From Chryseobacterium elymi (GTDB taxonomy: Bacteria; Bacteroidota; Bacteroidia; Flavobacteriales; Weeksellaceae), in NCBI RefSeq assembly GCF_003385495.1, contig NZ_QNUH01000002.1, forward strand, positions 270,811 through 334,810: 64,000 nucleotides of DNA. Direction: 5' to 3'. Numbering within the stretch: position 1 is the stretch's first letter; each line of letters opens with the position of its first letter. The position numbers and the translations under genes are program-made. Shown here piece by piece: positions 33,116 to 42,580 of the stretch. Below the pieces are notes generated by a model. That model ran no database searches and was not told the DNA's origin. It saw only the letters and a program-made list of their open reading frames with translations.

Positions 33116-33631
33116 ATGGTTATGGAAAAAATAAGAAAGAATAATTTTCCGAAGTTTGTGCTGCTATGTGCCGTTTTGTGCATAGGATGCCAACCCTCAA
33201 AAAGCGATAAAAATAGTAATACTATTATACAGGATGCAGCCAGTGACAAATTAGAAAATAGAAATACACCTAATATGGAAGTAAAGATCAGTGTAAACCC
33301 AGAAATTTATTCACTTGCCGAAAATGAGATTAACATTAACTGCAGGCTTACTAACAATTCGTCATCAGCTGTTCAATTCGGAAGTGCTTTTACAATAGAA
33401 AAACAAAGCGATACAGCTTGGACTGAAGAGCCTTTTATTGACACGATGGGCTTTGAAGATATATTGTACAGTGTTGAGCCAAAAGAATCTAAGGATTTTC
33501 AGATTCCATTAACTAAACTTTTAAAGAACAAAAATTTACCTCCGGGCACATATAGGATCAGTAAGAAAGTCTGGTTGGTCGATCAAAAAAAAGATTCACT
33601 CCAGATCTTTGGCCAATTTGAATTAAAATGA
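33116..33631 (+). CDS. Ig-like-domain lipoprotein
   Basis: 171 residues from ATG 33116 (a second ATG at 33122 is equally good). The signal FVLLCAVLCIGC has a lipobox (CIGC). After a polar linker, residues about 60-170 form a beta-sandwich: KISVNPEIYSLAENEININC, RLTNNSSSAVQFGS and LPPGTYRISKKVWLVD are typical of bacterial Ig-like lipoproteins. It sits 45 bp behind the serine protease and ends at a strong terminator, so the pair may be one transcript. An inhibitor or tether role for the protease would be speculation. Confidence 0.75.
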   Translation: MVMEKIRKNNFPKFVLLCAVLCIGCQPSKSDKNSNTIIQDAASDKLENRNTPNMEVKISVNPEIYSLAENEININCRLTNNSSSAVQFGSAFTIEKQSDTAWTEEPFIDTMGFEDILYSVEPKESKDFQIPLTKLLKNKNLPPGTYRISKKVWLVDQKKDSLQIFGQFELK

Positions 33632-33647
33632 TACTATAAATAATTTT

Positions 33648-33687
33648 AATAATAAAAACCGGGCTTATGGCTTCGGTTTTTATTATT
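33648..33687 (+). terminator. Terminator after the Ig-like lipoprotein gene
   Basis: Arms AATAATAAAAACCG (33648-33661) and CGGTTTTTATTATT (33674-33687), 17 bp past the stop. The right arm supplies the T-run. Confidence 0.85.
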
Positions 33688-33839
33688 TAGGGTTAAACAC
33701 AAAAACGGGAACATATAATCGCAATAATAAAATAGCTGAAAAATAAATTTGAAATTATTCATGTTAGGGACTATATCACAAAAAATATACGATGAAGGAA
33801 AGTTAGTATGGCTTATTTTTAGGCTTATATTTTTTTAAT

Positions 33840-34128
33840 TTGTCATCAACATAATATGCTTCTACAACGAAAATGAACTGAATGAACTTGGTTATGAGTT
33901 TCTAAGAGATAATCAATTAAACGCAGCACTTAAGATTTTTGATTTAAATGTCAATAAGTTTCCAAAATCAGGAAATATCTATGACAGTCGAGGTCAAGCT
34001 TATTTTAATAAAAAAGAATATGCATTATCAAAAGCGATTATCAGAAATCATTAGAATTAGACCCAACCAATAATAATGCGAAGGAAATGATTATAAAAAT
34101 CAATCAAATCTTTTCCATTAAAAATTAA
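33840..34128 (+). pseudogene. Frameshifted TPR-protein C-terminal remnant
   Basis: One frame reads NENELNELGYEFLRDNQLNA, then ALKIFDLNVNKFPKSGNIYD, SRGQAYFNKKEYALSKAI, and runs into TAG. Shifting frame continues YQKSLELDPTNNNAKEMIIK to TAA at 34126-34128. Together these are the two C-terminal tetratricopeptide repeats often found at the end of flavobacterial serine hydrolases. There is no N-terminal part and no start, so this is a decayed fragment with at least one frameshift. Confidence 0.75.
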
Positions 34129-34197
34129 ATTAATTTTTTAATATTACACCATAATTTGATTAAATTTACATGCAACAATGCATACGAAAAAACTTCT

Positions 34198-35226
34198 ATG
34201 AACAAGAAAAGTGCAACGATATATGACATTTCCCATAAGCTCAACGTAAGTGTTGCCACTGTTTCGAGAGCATTGAATGACCACCCAAGAATAAGCGAAG
34301 CAACCAAAGAACTGGTCCGAAAAACGGCCAAGGAAATGAACTACAAGCAAAACAACCTTGCTAAAGCTTTAAAAAGCGGTGAAACCAAAAATGTCGGGAT
34401 TATTGTCCCTTACATCAATACCAATTTTTTTTCCTCAGTAATCCGCGGAATTGAAGAAGAGCTTTCTCTACTTGGCTATCATGTGATTATCTGCCAGAGC
34501 CATGAAGATGTCAATATTGAAAAAAGGCATTTAAATACCTTACTGAATGCTCAGGTTGACGGGATTTTCATGTCTGTATCAAAAACAACGATTGATACAG
34601 AACATATTGAAAATATTTTAGAGACCACCAATACTCCCATTATATTTTTTGACAGGAAGAAAGATATTGCAGGAATCAGTACAGTAACCATTGATGATTA
34701 CCGTGGCGGATATATGGCTACAGAGCACCTGATCAAAGAAGGCTATAAAAACATCTGTCACTTTGCCGGAGACCTTAATCTTGAAATTTATCAGAACCGC
34801 CTTAACGGTTACAAACAAGCCTTGCTTGACAATAATTTTCAGATAAAAGAAGACAATATTATCTTTACGGGAAGTTCGATCGATACCGGAATTGATGCCA
34901 TTAAAAAACTTTGGGACAGAAAATCAATTCCTGATGCCATTTTTTCATCCAGTGATTTTGCTGCGCTAGGTGCTTGCCAGGAACTGAAAAAACGCAAAAT
35001 AAAAATTCCGGAAGAAGTTGCTGTGATAGGTTTTTCCAACGAACCTTTTACCCAATTCATGGAGCTTCCGATGAGTTCCGTTGACCAAACTCCTGTAACC
35101 ATGGGAAAAATGGCGGGCCGGGTTTTTATCGAAAGTGTAAAAGAAAATGGTTCCGGGGTTTCTACTGAAAAGAAAGTTGTGCTGGCACCGCAGCTTTATA
35201 TTAGAAAGTCTTCAAAAAGGAAATAG
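34198..35226 (+). CDS. LacI family transcriptional regulator of the pectin/hexuronate locus
   Basis: 342 residues from ATG 34198 (MNKKSATIYDISHKLNVSVA). The N-terminal HTH and hinge (TVSRALNDHPRISEAT, NYKQNNLAKALKSG) are classic LacI, followed by a periplasmic-binding-protein-like ligand domain (NVGIIVPYINTNFFSSVIRG ... VAVIGFSNEPFTQFMELPMS). It lies between a decayed fragment and the hexuronate block, convergent with uxaA. LacI proteins bind palindromes with central CG; such sequences (G[CT]AATCGATTGC) occur before kduI and susC. A ligand such as a pectin-derived uronate or keto-deoxygluconate is expected, but not shown. Confidence 0.88.
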   Translation: MNKKSATIYDISHKLNVSVATVSRALNDHPRISEATKELVRKTAKEMNYKQNNLAKALKSGETKNVGIIVPYINTNFFSSVIRGIEEELSLLGYHVIICQSHEDVNIEKRHLNTLLNAQVDGIFMSVSKTTIDTEHIENILETTNTPIIFFDRKKDIAGISTVTIDDYRGGYMATEHLIKEGYKNICHFAGDLNLEIYQNRLNGYKQALLDNNFQIKEDNIIFTGSSIDTGIDAIKKLWDRKSIPDAIFSSSDFAALGACQELKKRKIKIPEEVAVIGFSNEPFTQFMELPMSSVDQTPVTMGKMAGRVFIESVKENGSGVSTEKKVVLAPQLYIRKSSKRK

Positions 35227-35670
35227 TTTTTTTGATATTATTTTCTTTTGCCTTAAAACAAAAGAAACAAAGTTCAAAACTTGGAAACTTCCGCTAAAAA
35301 TTAAAGCTTAATCCTAAAATTCCCAAAACTTGCGCGAATTTAGAATTTGTCTTTTGAATTGACATTTGTCTCTCGGTTCAGACAATGGGAATTTTTTACG
35401 CTCTATTTTCCTATGTCGTATTGACAGTTCAGGGAATAACGAAGGAAGAATCCCAACTCTGATAAAAAAGATTCTGGACATTCTTAAGTTTTGGCTAAAG
35501 CCATTGACTTTAATTATTTTTTTGAAAACGGGCTAAAACCCGTTCCTACTGATTCAAATCGTGAAAGCATTTGTGTTATTTATGGTTAAAAATCAAGTTT
35601 AACCGAAAGAAAATGCTCTCCACAAACGTAGAAAGCATTTTCAACCCTAATATTAATATAATTTAAACAA
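35227..35670. other. Repeat-bearing intergenic region between lacI-type gene and uxaA
   Basis: No gene. About 35250-35420 resembles a dispersed flavobacterial repeat (AAAACAAAAGAAACAAAGTT). A short palindrome ACGGGCTAAAACCCGT lies at 35528-35543, preceded by TTGGCTAAAGCCATTG at about 35491. It separates two convergent genes. Confidence 0.5.
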
Positions 35671-37284
35671 TTATAAACTTACTCCCCGTCTCCAGGGAAT
35701 AAAATCGTTTTGATTTAAAATGGCAGCTTTTGTTTTGATGTTCCCACTGGCCACTTCAATGATGAATTCTAATAATTCTTCTGCTTTTTCGTCGATTGTT
35801 TTCTCACCTGTAATCACATCTCCGGTATTAAAGTCGATGATATCAGGCATTTTTTGTGACAAAGAAGTGTTTGACGAAATTTTTACTACAGGAACAACAG
35901 GATTTCCTGTCGGCGTACCCAAACCAGTCGTGAATAAAACTACGTTTGAGCCCGATCCAACCAAAGCGGTTGTACATTCCACGTCATTTCCGGGTGTACA
36001 TAATAAGTTTAAGCCTGGCTTTTTAATGTATTCTGTAAAATCGAGAACGTCATTTATTGGTGATGAGCCACCTTTTTTAGCGGCTCCGGCAGATTTCATG
36101 GCATCAGTTATCAAGCCGTCTTTGATATTCCCTGGCGATGGATTCATGTCAAAACCCGAACCCGCAGCAACGACTGATTCTTCAAAATCTTTCATTAATT
36201 GTAAAAATCTTTCGGCATCTTCTTCATTTACACAACGGTTCACAAGTTCCTGCTCAACTCCACATAATTCCGGGAATTCTGAAAGGATGGTTGCACCTCC
36301 GATTCCTGCCATTAAATCTGATAACTGTCCTAAAACAGGATTGGCTGAAATTCCTGAAAAACCGTCTGAACCGCCACATTCTAAGCCTAAAACCAATTTT
36401 GAAATTGGGGCTGGCTTTCTTTCTGTGTCATTGGCCTGTTTGATGGCTTTATAGGAATCTTTGATGATACCGCTGAGCATTTCATCTACCGTTCCGGACT
36501 TTTGCTGTTCATAAACGATGATGGGTTTCTTATTGCTCGGACTGATTTTATTCAATGCATCTCTAAAAATCTGAACCTGTAAATTCTGGCAACCCAAACT
36601 CAAAACTGTTGCTCCGGCTACATTCGGATTATTAACATAGCCTGCCAATAATCTTCCCAATGCTTCCGCATCCTGACGAATTCCGCCGCAGCCTCCTTGA
36701 TGAGTGATGAATTTAACTTCAATATTTTTAAAAACCCGAGAATCCTGTTCTTCTTCAACAACAGTTTCAGTTTCAGAATTATTAATTAACGATCTTAATA
36801 AAAGTTGATGTTTCGTTACTTTTTCGAATAACAGTTCCTTTTCAAAAACATCTTTTAAAATTTCAACATTTCTGTTTTCACAAAAAACCAGAGGAAAAAA
36901 CAACCAGACATTTTCTGTTCCAACCTGTCCGTCTTCACGGAGGTAGCCCATGAAAGTTTTATCCTTCCATTTGTCAACATTCGGAGCACTCCAAGCCGTT
37001 ATTTCTGTTTTACCTTCTACTTTTGCACTTTGATGCTTAACGTTTTCAGTGGTGATAACTTCTCCTTTCTGAATAGGCTGACTTGCTTTTCCCACCAAAA
37101 CACCGTACATAATGATCTTATCCCCAGCCGCAAGATCTTCGGTCACGAATTTATGTTTTGCCTTCGTGTCTTTTATAATGTTATACGTAAGATCACCCAA
37201 AGTAACAGTTTCCCCCTGCGTCAGATCAACCAAAGCCACTGCTACATTATCTTTGGGATTTACTTTCAGTACTTTCTTTTGCAT
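35671..37284 (-). CDS. uxaA: Altronate dehydratase
   Basis: 537 residues. It removes water from D-altronate to give 2-keto-3-deoxygluconate. An N-terminal SAF domain (about 5-90, VDLTQGETVTLGDLTYNIIK) is fused to the UxaA dehydratase domain with THQGGCGGIRQDAEALGRLL, LGCQNLQVQIF and LECGGSDGFSGISANPVLG. Length matches the fused bacterial form (about 500-550). It is the last gene of the leftward block, 5 bp after uxaB, with which it forms two consecutive steps. No missing residues are evident. Confidence 0.93.
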   Translation of the reverse strand: MQKKVLKVNPKDNVAVALVDLTQGETVTLGDLTYNIIKDTKAKHKFVTEDLAAGDKIIMYGVLVGKASQPIQKGEVITTENVKHQSAKVEGKTEITAWSAPNVDKWKDKTFMGYLREDGQVGTENVWLFFPLVFCENRNVEILKDVFEKELLFEKVTKHQLLLRSLINNSETETVVEEEQDSRVFKNIEVKFITHQGGCGGIRQDAEALGRLLAGYVNNPNVAGATVLSLGCQNLQVQIFRDALNKISPSNKKPIIVYEQQKSGTVDEMLSGIIKDSYKAIKQANDTERKPAPISKLVLGLECGGSDGFSGISANPVLGQLSDLMAGIGGATILSEFPELCGVEQELVNRCVNEEDAERFLQLMKDFEESVVAAGSGFDMNPSPGNIKDGLITDAMKSAGAAKKGGSSPINDVLDFTEYIKKPGLNLLCTPGNDVECTTALVGSGSNVVLFTTGLGTPTGNPVVPVVKISSNTSLSQKMPDIIDFNTGDVITGEKTIDEKAEELLEFIIEVASGNIKTKAAILNQNDFIPWRRGVSL

Positions 37285-37289
37285 TTTTT

Positions 37290-38756
37290 CTAAGAATAAA
37301 ATTGTATAAAGTTGTGATAAGCGGTTTCAACATCATTATGGTCAATTTCCAACAACGCTTTTGCTACTGCAGATTTCAAACCGTTAACCTTAGTAAGGTC
37401 TGTATCCCAGAAAGATGTTTCGCTCAACACCTGTTCTGAAATTATTTCGTAATCTTCGTTTTTCCAGATTTCTTTGAATCTGTTTACGATAGCTTCTTCA
37501 TCATTTAACGGTAAAGATTTTTTACAAAAATTTCCCTGATAAAATCTGATTAAACTTGCCAAGGAGAAGGTTAAATTAAGCGGTAATTTATGGTTAATTT
37601 CAACATATTTAAAAAAAACCGGAAGAATTCTAACCTTAAATTTAGAAACAAAATACAAAGCGATACTTGCCTGATAATGCTTGATGAAAGGATTTCTGAA
37701 TCTGTCGAAAACTTCTTCAGCAAAATCTTTTAATTCATTTTCATCTAAACCTAATGTTGGGTTCACTTCATTGAAAATTGTTTCACTTAAAAATTTACCT
37801 AAAAACTCATCATCAATAGATTCTTTTACCGTTTCTTTTCCTGATAAAATCGCCGGAGCCAGCATTAATGTATGACCACCATTCAAAATCCTTACTTTTC
37901 TCAAACGATACGGCTGAATATCATCAACAACCAAAATCTGTTCGTCAATTGTATCGAAAGGAATTCTCTCTTTTAAATTTGCCTCATTCTGAATCACAAA
38001 AAGCAAAAATACTTCCGACACCACCATCATCTGATCTTCATAATCCAACTGATCTTCATAGGCTTCTGCATCCTCCTTCGGATAACCCGGAACAATCCTG
38101 TCTACCAATGTATTATGAAAATAATTATTTTGATCAATCCATTGCACAAAGTTAGAATCTAAATTCCAAAGTTGAGCATATTTTAAGATAATTTCTTTTA
38201 AAGCATAAGCATTGTCTTCGATCAATTCACAAGGGATAATTCTCAATCCTTTGTCCGCAGCTCCATTAAAATGCTTAAATCTTTCATGCAATAAAACCGT
38301 TAGTTTCGCAGGAAAATTTTTGTGCGGGCCAACGTAATCATTTTCTGATGCATCAAAAGTAATCCCCGTTTCTGTTGTATTGGAAAAGATAAATTCTAAC
38401 TCTTCCTCTTTAGCCAACGCCAAGAATTCATCGTAATTTGTATAAGGATTAGTCGACCTTTGAATCGCAGAAATCACCTGTTTTGTATCAATGATTTCTC
38501 CTTTTTTAACTCCTCTTGAGAAAAGCGTGTATAAATTATCCTGCTCTTCTAATTTATGAACCGAACCGTTTGGTGTAGGCTGAACATTTACAATTCCTGC
38601 ATTAAACCCTGCTTCTTTATTTAATTTATCAATCACATAATCCGTAAATCCTCTCATGAAATTTCCGCCTCCAAACTGTACAACTTTGATCGGAAGCTTT
38701 TCCTGAGAATCAATTAATTTGCGATTTAATTTCTGTTTTATCTGATTTTCCATCAT
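37290..38756 (-). CDS. uxaB: Tagaturonate reductase (altronate oxidoreductase)
   Basis: 488 residues. It reduces D-tagaturonate to D-altronate with NADH. The N-terminal nucleotide-binding segment is KVVQFGGGNFMRGFTDYVID and the mannitol-dehydrogenase-type C-terminal domain contains RKVRILNGGHTLMLAPAILS, a signature of the family (K..NG.H). The start overlaps the exuT stop as TAATG and either of two adjacent ATGs (38756, 38753) could be used, so translation is coupled to the transporter. The neighbours uxaA and uxaC complete the pathway, which favours UxaB over mannonate or mannitol oxidoreductase. Confidence 0.93.
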   Translation of the reverse strand: MMENQIKQKLNRKLIDSQEKLPIKVVQFGGGNFMRGFTDYVIDKLNKEAGFNAGIVNVQPTPNGSVHKLEEQDNLYTLFSRGVKKGEIIDTKQVISAIQRSTNPYTNYDEFLALAKEEELEFIFSNTTETGITFDASENDYVGPHKNFPAKLTVLLHERFKHFNGAADKGLRIIPCELIEDNAYALKEIILKYAQLWNLDSNFVQWIDQNNYFHNTLVDRIVPGYPKEDAEAYEDQLDYEDQMMVVSEVFLLFVIQNEANLKERIPFDTIDEQILVVDDIQPYRLRKVRILNGGHTLMLAPAILSGKETVKESIDDEFLGKFLSETIFNEVNPTLGLDENELKDFAEEVFDRFRNPFIKHYQASIALYFVSKFKVRILPVFFKYVEINHKLPLNLTFSLASLIRFYQGNFCKKSLPLNDEEAIVNRFKEIWKNEDYEIISEQVLSETSFWDTDLTKVNGLKSAVAKALLEIDHNDVETAYHNFIQFYS

Positions 38757-40285
38757 TATTTACTTATAACTTTATATTTTGGAACTAATGTTTTCATTAC
38801 CATCCAAGCAATCAGGTAAGCGACTGCACAGACTGAGAAAATAATCATATATCCTTTATTAATTCCGTCAGAAACTACTGCACCCGACTTTTCCAGTTCC
38901 TGAAAAAAGCCTTCCGGCAAACGCTCGTTGATATACTCCGGGTATTTTTCCAACAAAGGAACCCCATTCACCGTTGACCAAGCTTTGTGCGAATGATCAA
39001 ACAAAAGTCCCGATGATTTATTAATCAGGAAAGAGCCTATTCCTCCAGCCATTCCGCCTATTCCTGTAATGGTTGCAATCGCTTTTTTCGGAAACATATC
39101 GCCTACTGTCGAGAAAATATTTGCCGACCAAGCCTGGTGCGCTGCTCCTGCAATTCCGATAATCAAAACGGGAATCCAATAGGTAATCGTACCTAAAGGC
39201 TGAGCAAGAAGCGCTAACAAAGGGAAAAATGCAAAAATCAACATTGCCTTCATTCTTCCTGTATAGGCATTCATTCCTTTTTTTTCAACAAAATATTTTG
39301 GAAGCCAGCCGCCTATGATCGATAATAAAGTGATCATATAAAGAACGAATAACGGCAAGGCACTTTGTGTAGAATCCATCTGGTATACCGAACTTAAATA
39401 TGCCGGCGTCCAGAATAAAAAAAACCACCAGACACCGTCTGTCATGAATTTCCCAAATGCAAACGCCCACGTTTGTCTGTAGCTGAAACATTCCTTGAAC
39501 GTAAATACTTTTTCGGGAACAGAAGTATCTTCATTAGGAAGGTCGTCCTGATCCTGATTAATATATGTCAATTCATGTTCATTTACTTTATGATGTACAT
39601 GAGGCTTTTTATAGTAAAATACCCAAAGGCCCATCCATACAAATCCTAAAGCACCGATAATGATAAAAGCCCATTCCCAACCCATCGATTTTGCAATAAA
39701 AGGAATAGTAATCGGTGCCGCCAAAGCTCCCACTGTAGCCCCTGCATTCCAGATACTTGTAGAAAATGCCCTGTCTTTTTTAGGAAAATATTCAGCTGTA
39801 GTTTTGATCGCTGCCGGGAAATTTCCTGCTTCACCAATGGCCAATACAAAACGTGCAAAAATAAATAAAGTGACACTTGTACTGATAACCGCAGAAACGC
39901 TTCCTACATTTCCTATGATTTCTTTGGATTCATGAAAGCCAACCGCCCAGTTTCCTGTAAGAATTCCGGATGTAGCAATACCGCAAAACGCATGTAAAAC
40001 CGCACCAATAGACCAAATACCAATTGCCCAAAGAAAACCTTTTTTGGTGTCCATCCAGTCAACAAATTTTCCTGCGAAAAGCATTCCTACCGCATAAAAT
40101 ATTGAAAATAATGCGGTGATATTTCCATAATCATTATTATTCCAATGAAATTCGGGCGCAATGAAATCTTTCCAGGTCAGGGATAAAACCTGCCGATCCA
40201 GATAATTGATCGTGGTTGCTAAAAACAACAGTAAACATATTGTCCACCTGAATTTACTTGGTTTAAGAGACTTAACTGAACTCAT
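38756..40285 (-). CDS. exuT: Hexuronate MFS transporter
   Basis: 509 residues with 12 predicted helices and the anion:cation symporter signature near the N-terminus (ATTINYLDRQVLSLTWKDFI). The block AIKTTAEYFPKKDRAFSTSI and the helix 5 GEAGNFPA motif (VLAIGEAGNFPAA) are typical of ExuT-type galacturonate/glucuronate carriers. The hydrophilic stretch between the two six-helix halves is longer than usual in ExuT. It sits between the aldolase and uxaB genes, and overlaps uxaB by one base. It probably carries galacturonate or unsaturated uronate across the inner membrane with protons. Confidence 0.9.
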   Translation of the reverse strand: MSSVKSLKPSKFRWTICLLLFLATTINYLDRQVLSLTWKDFIAPEFHWNNNDYGNITALFSIFYAVGMLFAGKFVDWMDTKKGFLWAIGIWSIGAVLHAFCGIATSGILTGNWAVGFHESKEIIGNVGSVSAVISTSVTLFIFARFVLAIGEAGNFPAAIKTTAEYFPKKDRAFSTSIWNAGATVGALAAPITIPFIAKSMGWEWAFIIIGALGFVWMGLWVFYYKKPHVHHKVNEHELTYINQDQDDLPNEDTSVPEKVFTFKECFSYRQTWAFAFGKFMTDGVWWFFLFWTPAYLSSVYQMDSTQSALPLFVLYMITLLSIIGGWLPKYFVEKKGMNAYTGRMKAMLIFAFFPLLALLAQPLGTITYWIPVLIIGIAGAAHQAWSANIFSTVGDMFPKKAIATITGIGGMAGGIGSFLINKSSGLLFDHSHKAWSTVNGVPLLEKYPEYINERLPEGFFQELEKSGAVVSDGINKGYMIIFSVCAVAYLIAWMVMKTLVPKYKVISK

Positions 40286-40305
40286 ATTAATTTTAGAATT
40301 AGTTA

Positions 40306-40965
40306 TTATTTTAAAGTCTGAATAATTTCCAGCACTTTTTTTGTTTCATTTTCTATCGTTGCATAGTCTTTGGCAAGCATTAATTCTTTGCTTACCAATT
40401 TGCTTCCCATTCCCACCGCAGAAACACCAGCTTTGAACCAGCTTTCAATGCTTTCCTTTGTAGTATCAACACCACCGGTCGGCATGAATTTCAGATTTGG
40501 GAAAACATCTTTAATAGCGCTCATAAATCCGGTTCCTAAAGCATTTCCAGGAAATAATTTAATGAAAGTTACCCCCGAATTTTCGGCTTTAATAATTTCT
40601 GTCGGAGTCATACAACCCGGACTGTACAACAAATCTTTTGAAATCAAAAATTCTGCAACTTCCGCCACAAAACCCGGACTGATAAAGAAATCCGCACCCA
40701 CTGTATAATATTCTTCAGCTTGTTGTACATTCTTTATGGTTCCGATTCCCAAAAGCATTTCCGGCATTTCTGCATTACGGATTTCTACCATTTTTGTGAA
40801 ATTACTCAACGCAGCATCGCCACGGTTTGTATATTCTACCGCACGGATTCCGGCTTTGTAAAGTGATCTCAATATTTCCAGAGTTACTGTTTCATCAGCA
40901 TTATAATATAGAGGCAAAACTCCTTGATTGATGACGGTATTTGTAACTAATTGAATTTTTGTCAT
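40306..40965 (-). CDS. eda: KDPG/KHG aldolase (2-keto-3-deoxy-6-phosphogluconate aldolase)
   Basis: 219 residues. It cleaves 2-keto-3-deoxy-6-phosphogluconate into pyruvate and glyceraldehyde-3-phosphate, the end point of both uronate branches here. A class I TIM-barrel aldolase: RAVEYTNRGDAAL provides the catalytic Glu region, GVTFIKLFPGNALG contains the Schiff-base Lys, and KFMPTGGVDTT the phosphate-binding loop. It lies 20 bp ahead of exuT in the same orientation. Length fits the family (about 210). Confidence 0.92.
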   Translation of the reverse strand: MTKIQLVTNTVINQGVLPLYYNADETVTLEILRSLYKAGIRAVEYTNRGDAALSNFTKMVEIRNAEMPEMLLGIGTIKNVQQAEEYYTVGADFFISPGFVAEVAEFLISKDLLYSPGCMTPTEIIKAENSGVTFIKLFPGNALGTGFMSAIKDVFPNLKFMPTGGVDTTKESIESWFKAGVSAVGMGSKLVSKELMLAKDYATIENETKKVLEIIQTLK

Positions 40966-41033
40966 GTTTTTGACTTATTATATTAAAAATTTGGCAAGCT
41001 AGCCTGACAATATTTATATTTTGATGATTATTT

Positions 41034-41098
41034 TTAACGCAGAGTTCGCAAAGTTTTTGTACCGCTAACTGCTTTTAAGATTCGCAAAGGTGCTCTGA
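41034..41098. repeat. Intergenic repeat AACGCAGAGTTCGCAAAG type, copy 1
   Basis: AACGCAGAGTTCGCAAAGTT, then GCTAACTGCTTTTAAGATTCGCAAAGG. Compare copy 2 at 42240-42290 and an inverted copy at 56240-56311. Non-coding, in the gap between kdgK and the aldolase gene. Confidence 0.6.
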
Positions 41099-41186
41099 TC
41101 AGCAATGACCACAAACGGTTATAAAATTTGGTTCCTTTTAATGAAATTGCTAAAAACTAATAACTAGCAACCAATAACAAAACAAC

Positions 41187-42194
41187 TTACCTTTTTATTC
41201 TTCCTCCTGAATCTCCGTTCATGACTTCCAGAATATCTTCTGCGCTGCAATAATTGATATCTCCCGGAATCGTATGTTTGATTGCACAGGCTGCGTTGGC
41301 AAATTTTAATGCTTTTTCGTCATTAAAATTGATTAAGCCATAAATCAGACCTGCTGCAAAGGCATCACCTGTTCCAATTCTGTCGACTACAGGATTTACT
41401 TCCAAAAGCTCTGTTTCAAAATAATTTTCTTCAATTAAAGCCCTTCCCTGTGTTTGTTGAGAACTTGCCGTAACGCCGATTCTTATTTTATCGAAAACCT
41501 TATAAATAGAAGAAATTTGTTGTTTTAATTCTTTACAGGCCTCCATAAAGCCTTCTTTATCTGATGAAAACTGGGTTCCGAGAACTTCATTAATTTCATT
41601 CACTCCACCGATGAAAATCGTTGAATATGAAACCAATTCTTTTAAAACTTCATTACCGTTTTTGCCGTATTTCCAAAGGTTTGAGCGATAAGCCGGATCT
41701 GATGTAACTTCAATTCCCAGTTCACGGGCTGTTTGTAAACCTTCTTTTAGGCTTTCATAAGCAGATTGGGAAATTCCAGGGCTGATTCCTGTCCAGTGGA
41801 AATATTTGCAGCCTTCAAGCGCTTTTTTCCAGTTAATTTGTCCAGATTTAATATTCGCAAAAGAACCGTTCAGTCTGTTGTAAGCAATTCTGCTGGCACG
41901 AACTGATGAACCCACTTCTAAAAAATACAAACCTAAAGGATGCTCATTTTTGTTGATGAAAGTTGTATCAATCCCAAAACTTTTGATAAAAGAAACCGCC
42001 GATTCACCCACAAAATCATCAGAAACACTGCTGATATGTTTCACGTCACAACCCATTGTTGCCAATGAAGATGCTACATTAAGCTCTGTTCCGCCGAAAA
42101 AGAATTCCATTTCGTGGCTTTGCTTCATCGTTCTGTTTCCGGGTGGTGAAAGTCGCATGATGACTTCCCCGAATGTGACTATTTTGTTGCTCAT
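41187..42194 (-). CDS. kdgK: 2-Keto-3-deoxygluconate kinase (PfkB family)
   Basis: 335 residues. It phosphorylates 2-keto-3-deoxygluconate from ATP, making the aldolase substrate. PfkB features are FFGGTELNVASSLATMGCDV near residue 32 (substrate Gly-Gly), SDPAYRSNLW in the middle, and the C-terminal DRIGTGDAFAAGLIYGL with the catalytic Asp and anion hole. The neighbouring genes identify the sugar better than the sequence, since PfkB members are hard to tell apart. Repeat-bearing gaps on both sides suggest its own promoter inside the leftward block. Confidence 0.88.
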   Translation of the reverse strand: MSNKIVTFGEVIMRLSPPGNRTMKQSHEMEFFFGGTELNVASSLATMGCDVKHISSVSDDFVGESAVSFIKSFGIDTTFINKNEHPLGLYFLEVGSSVRASRIAYNRLNGSFANIKSGQINWKKALEGCKYFHWTGISPGISQSAYESLKEGLQTARELGIEVTSDPAYRSNLWKYGKNGNEVLKELVSYSTIFIGGVNEINEVLGTQFSSDKEGFMEACKELKQQISSIYKVFDKIRIGVTASSQQTQGRALIEENYFETELLEVNPVVDRIGTGDAFAAGLIYGLINFNDEKALKFANAACAIKHTIPGDINYCSAEDILEVMNGDSGGRIKR

Positions 42195-42580
42195 TTTCTT
42201 AATTAACGATCATTTAATTTTTAAAATCTGATTTTATTTAACACAAAGTGCGCAAAGATTTTTTTAACTACTAACTGTTTTTAAGTTCGCAAAGGCATTT
42301 CATTCAACCAAGAACTCAAAGACTTTTTAAGTAGAAGAAATTTCAGATATTTATTTTTTAACTATTAAGATTTTATTTAAGGAGTTTAGAAAAATTAAGT
42401 TGAACTTCGCTTTAAGCATTTTGCTGAATTAAAATCTTTGATTTTACCTTAATCAAAACTTAACGTCTTAATTCTCCTTAATAGTTTAAAATTTTATTTT
42501 TTATTTCTCGCAGATTAAGCAAATTTTGTAGATCATTACGTCAAAAAATCTGCTAAATCTGTGAGAATCTTTTTATTCAA
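42195..42580. repeat. 386-bp spacer filled by three different imperfect inverted repeats
   Basis: (1) 42240-42290 AACACAAAGTGCGCAAAGAT type, as at 41034. (2) About 42358-42490: TTAACTATTAAGATTTTATT with its inverse CTTAATTCTCCTTAATAGTT. (3) About 42506-42570: TCTCGCAGATTAAGCAAATT with its inverse TGCTAAATCTGTGAGA. All three resemble dispersed Chryseobacterium intergenic repeats. No ORF is seen. Confidence 0.65.
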
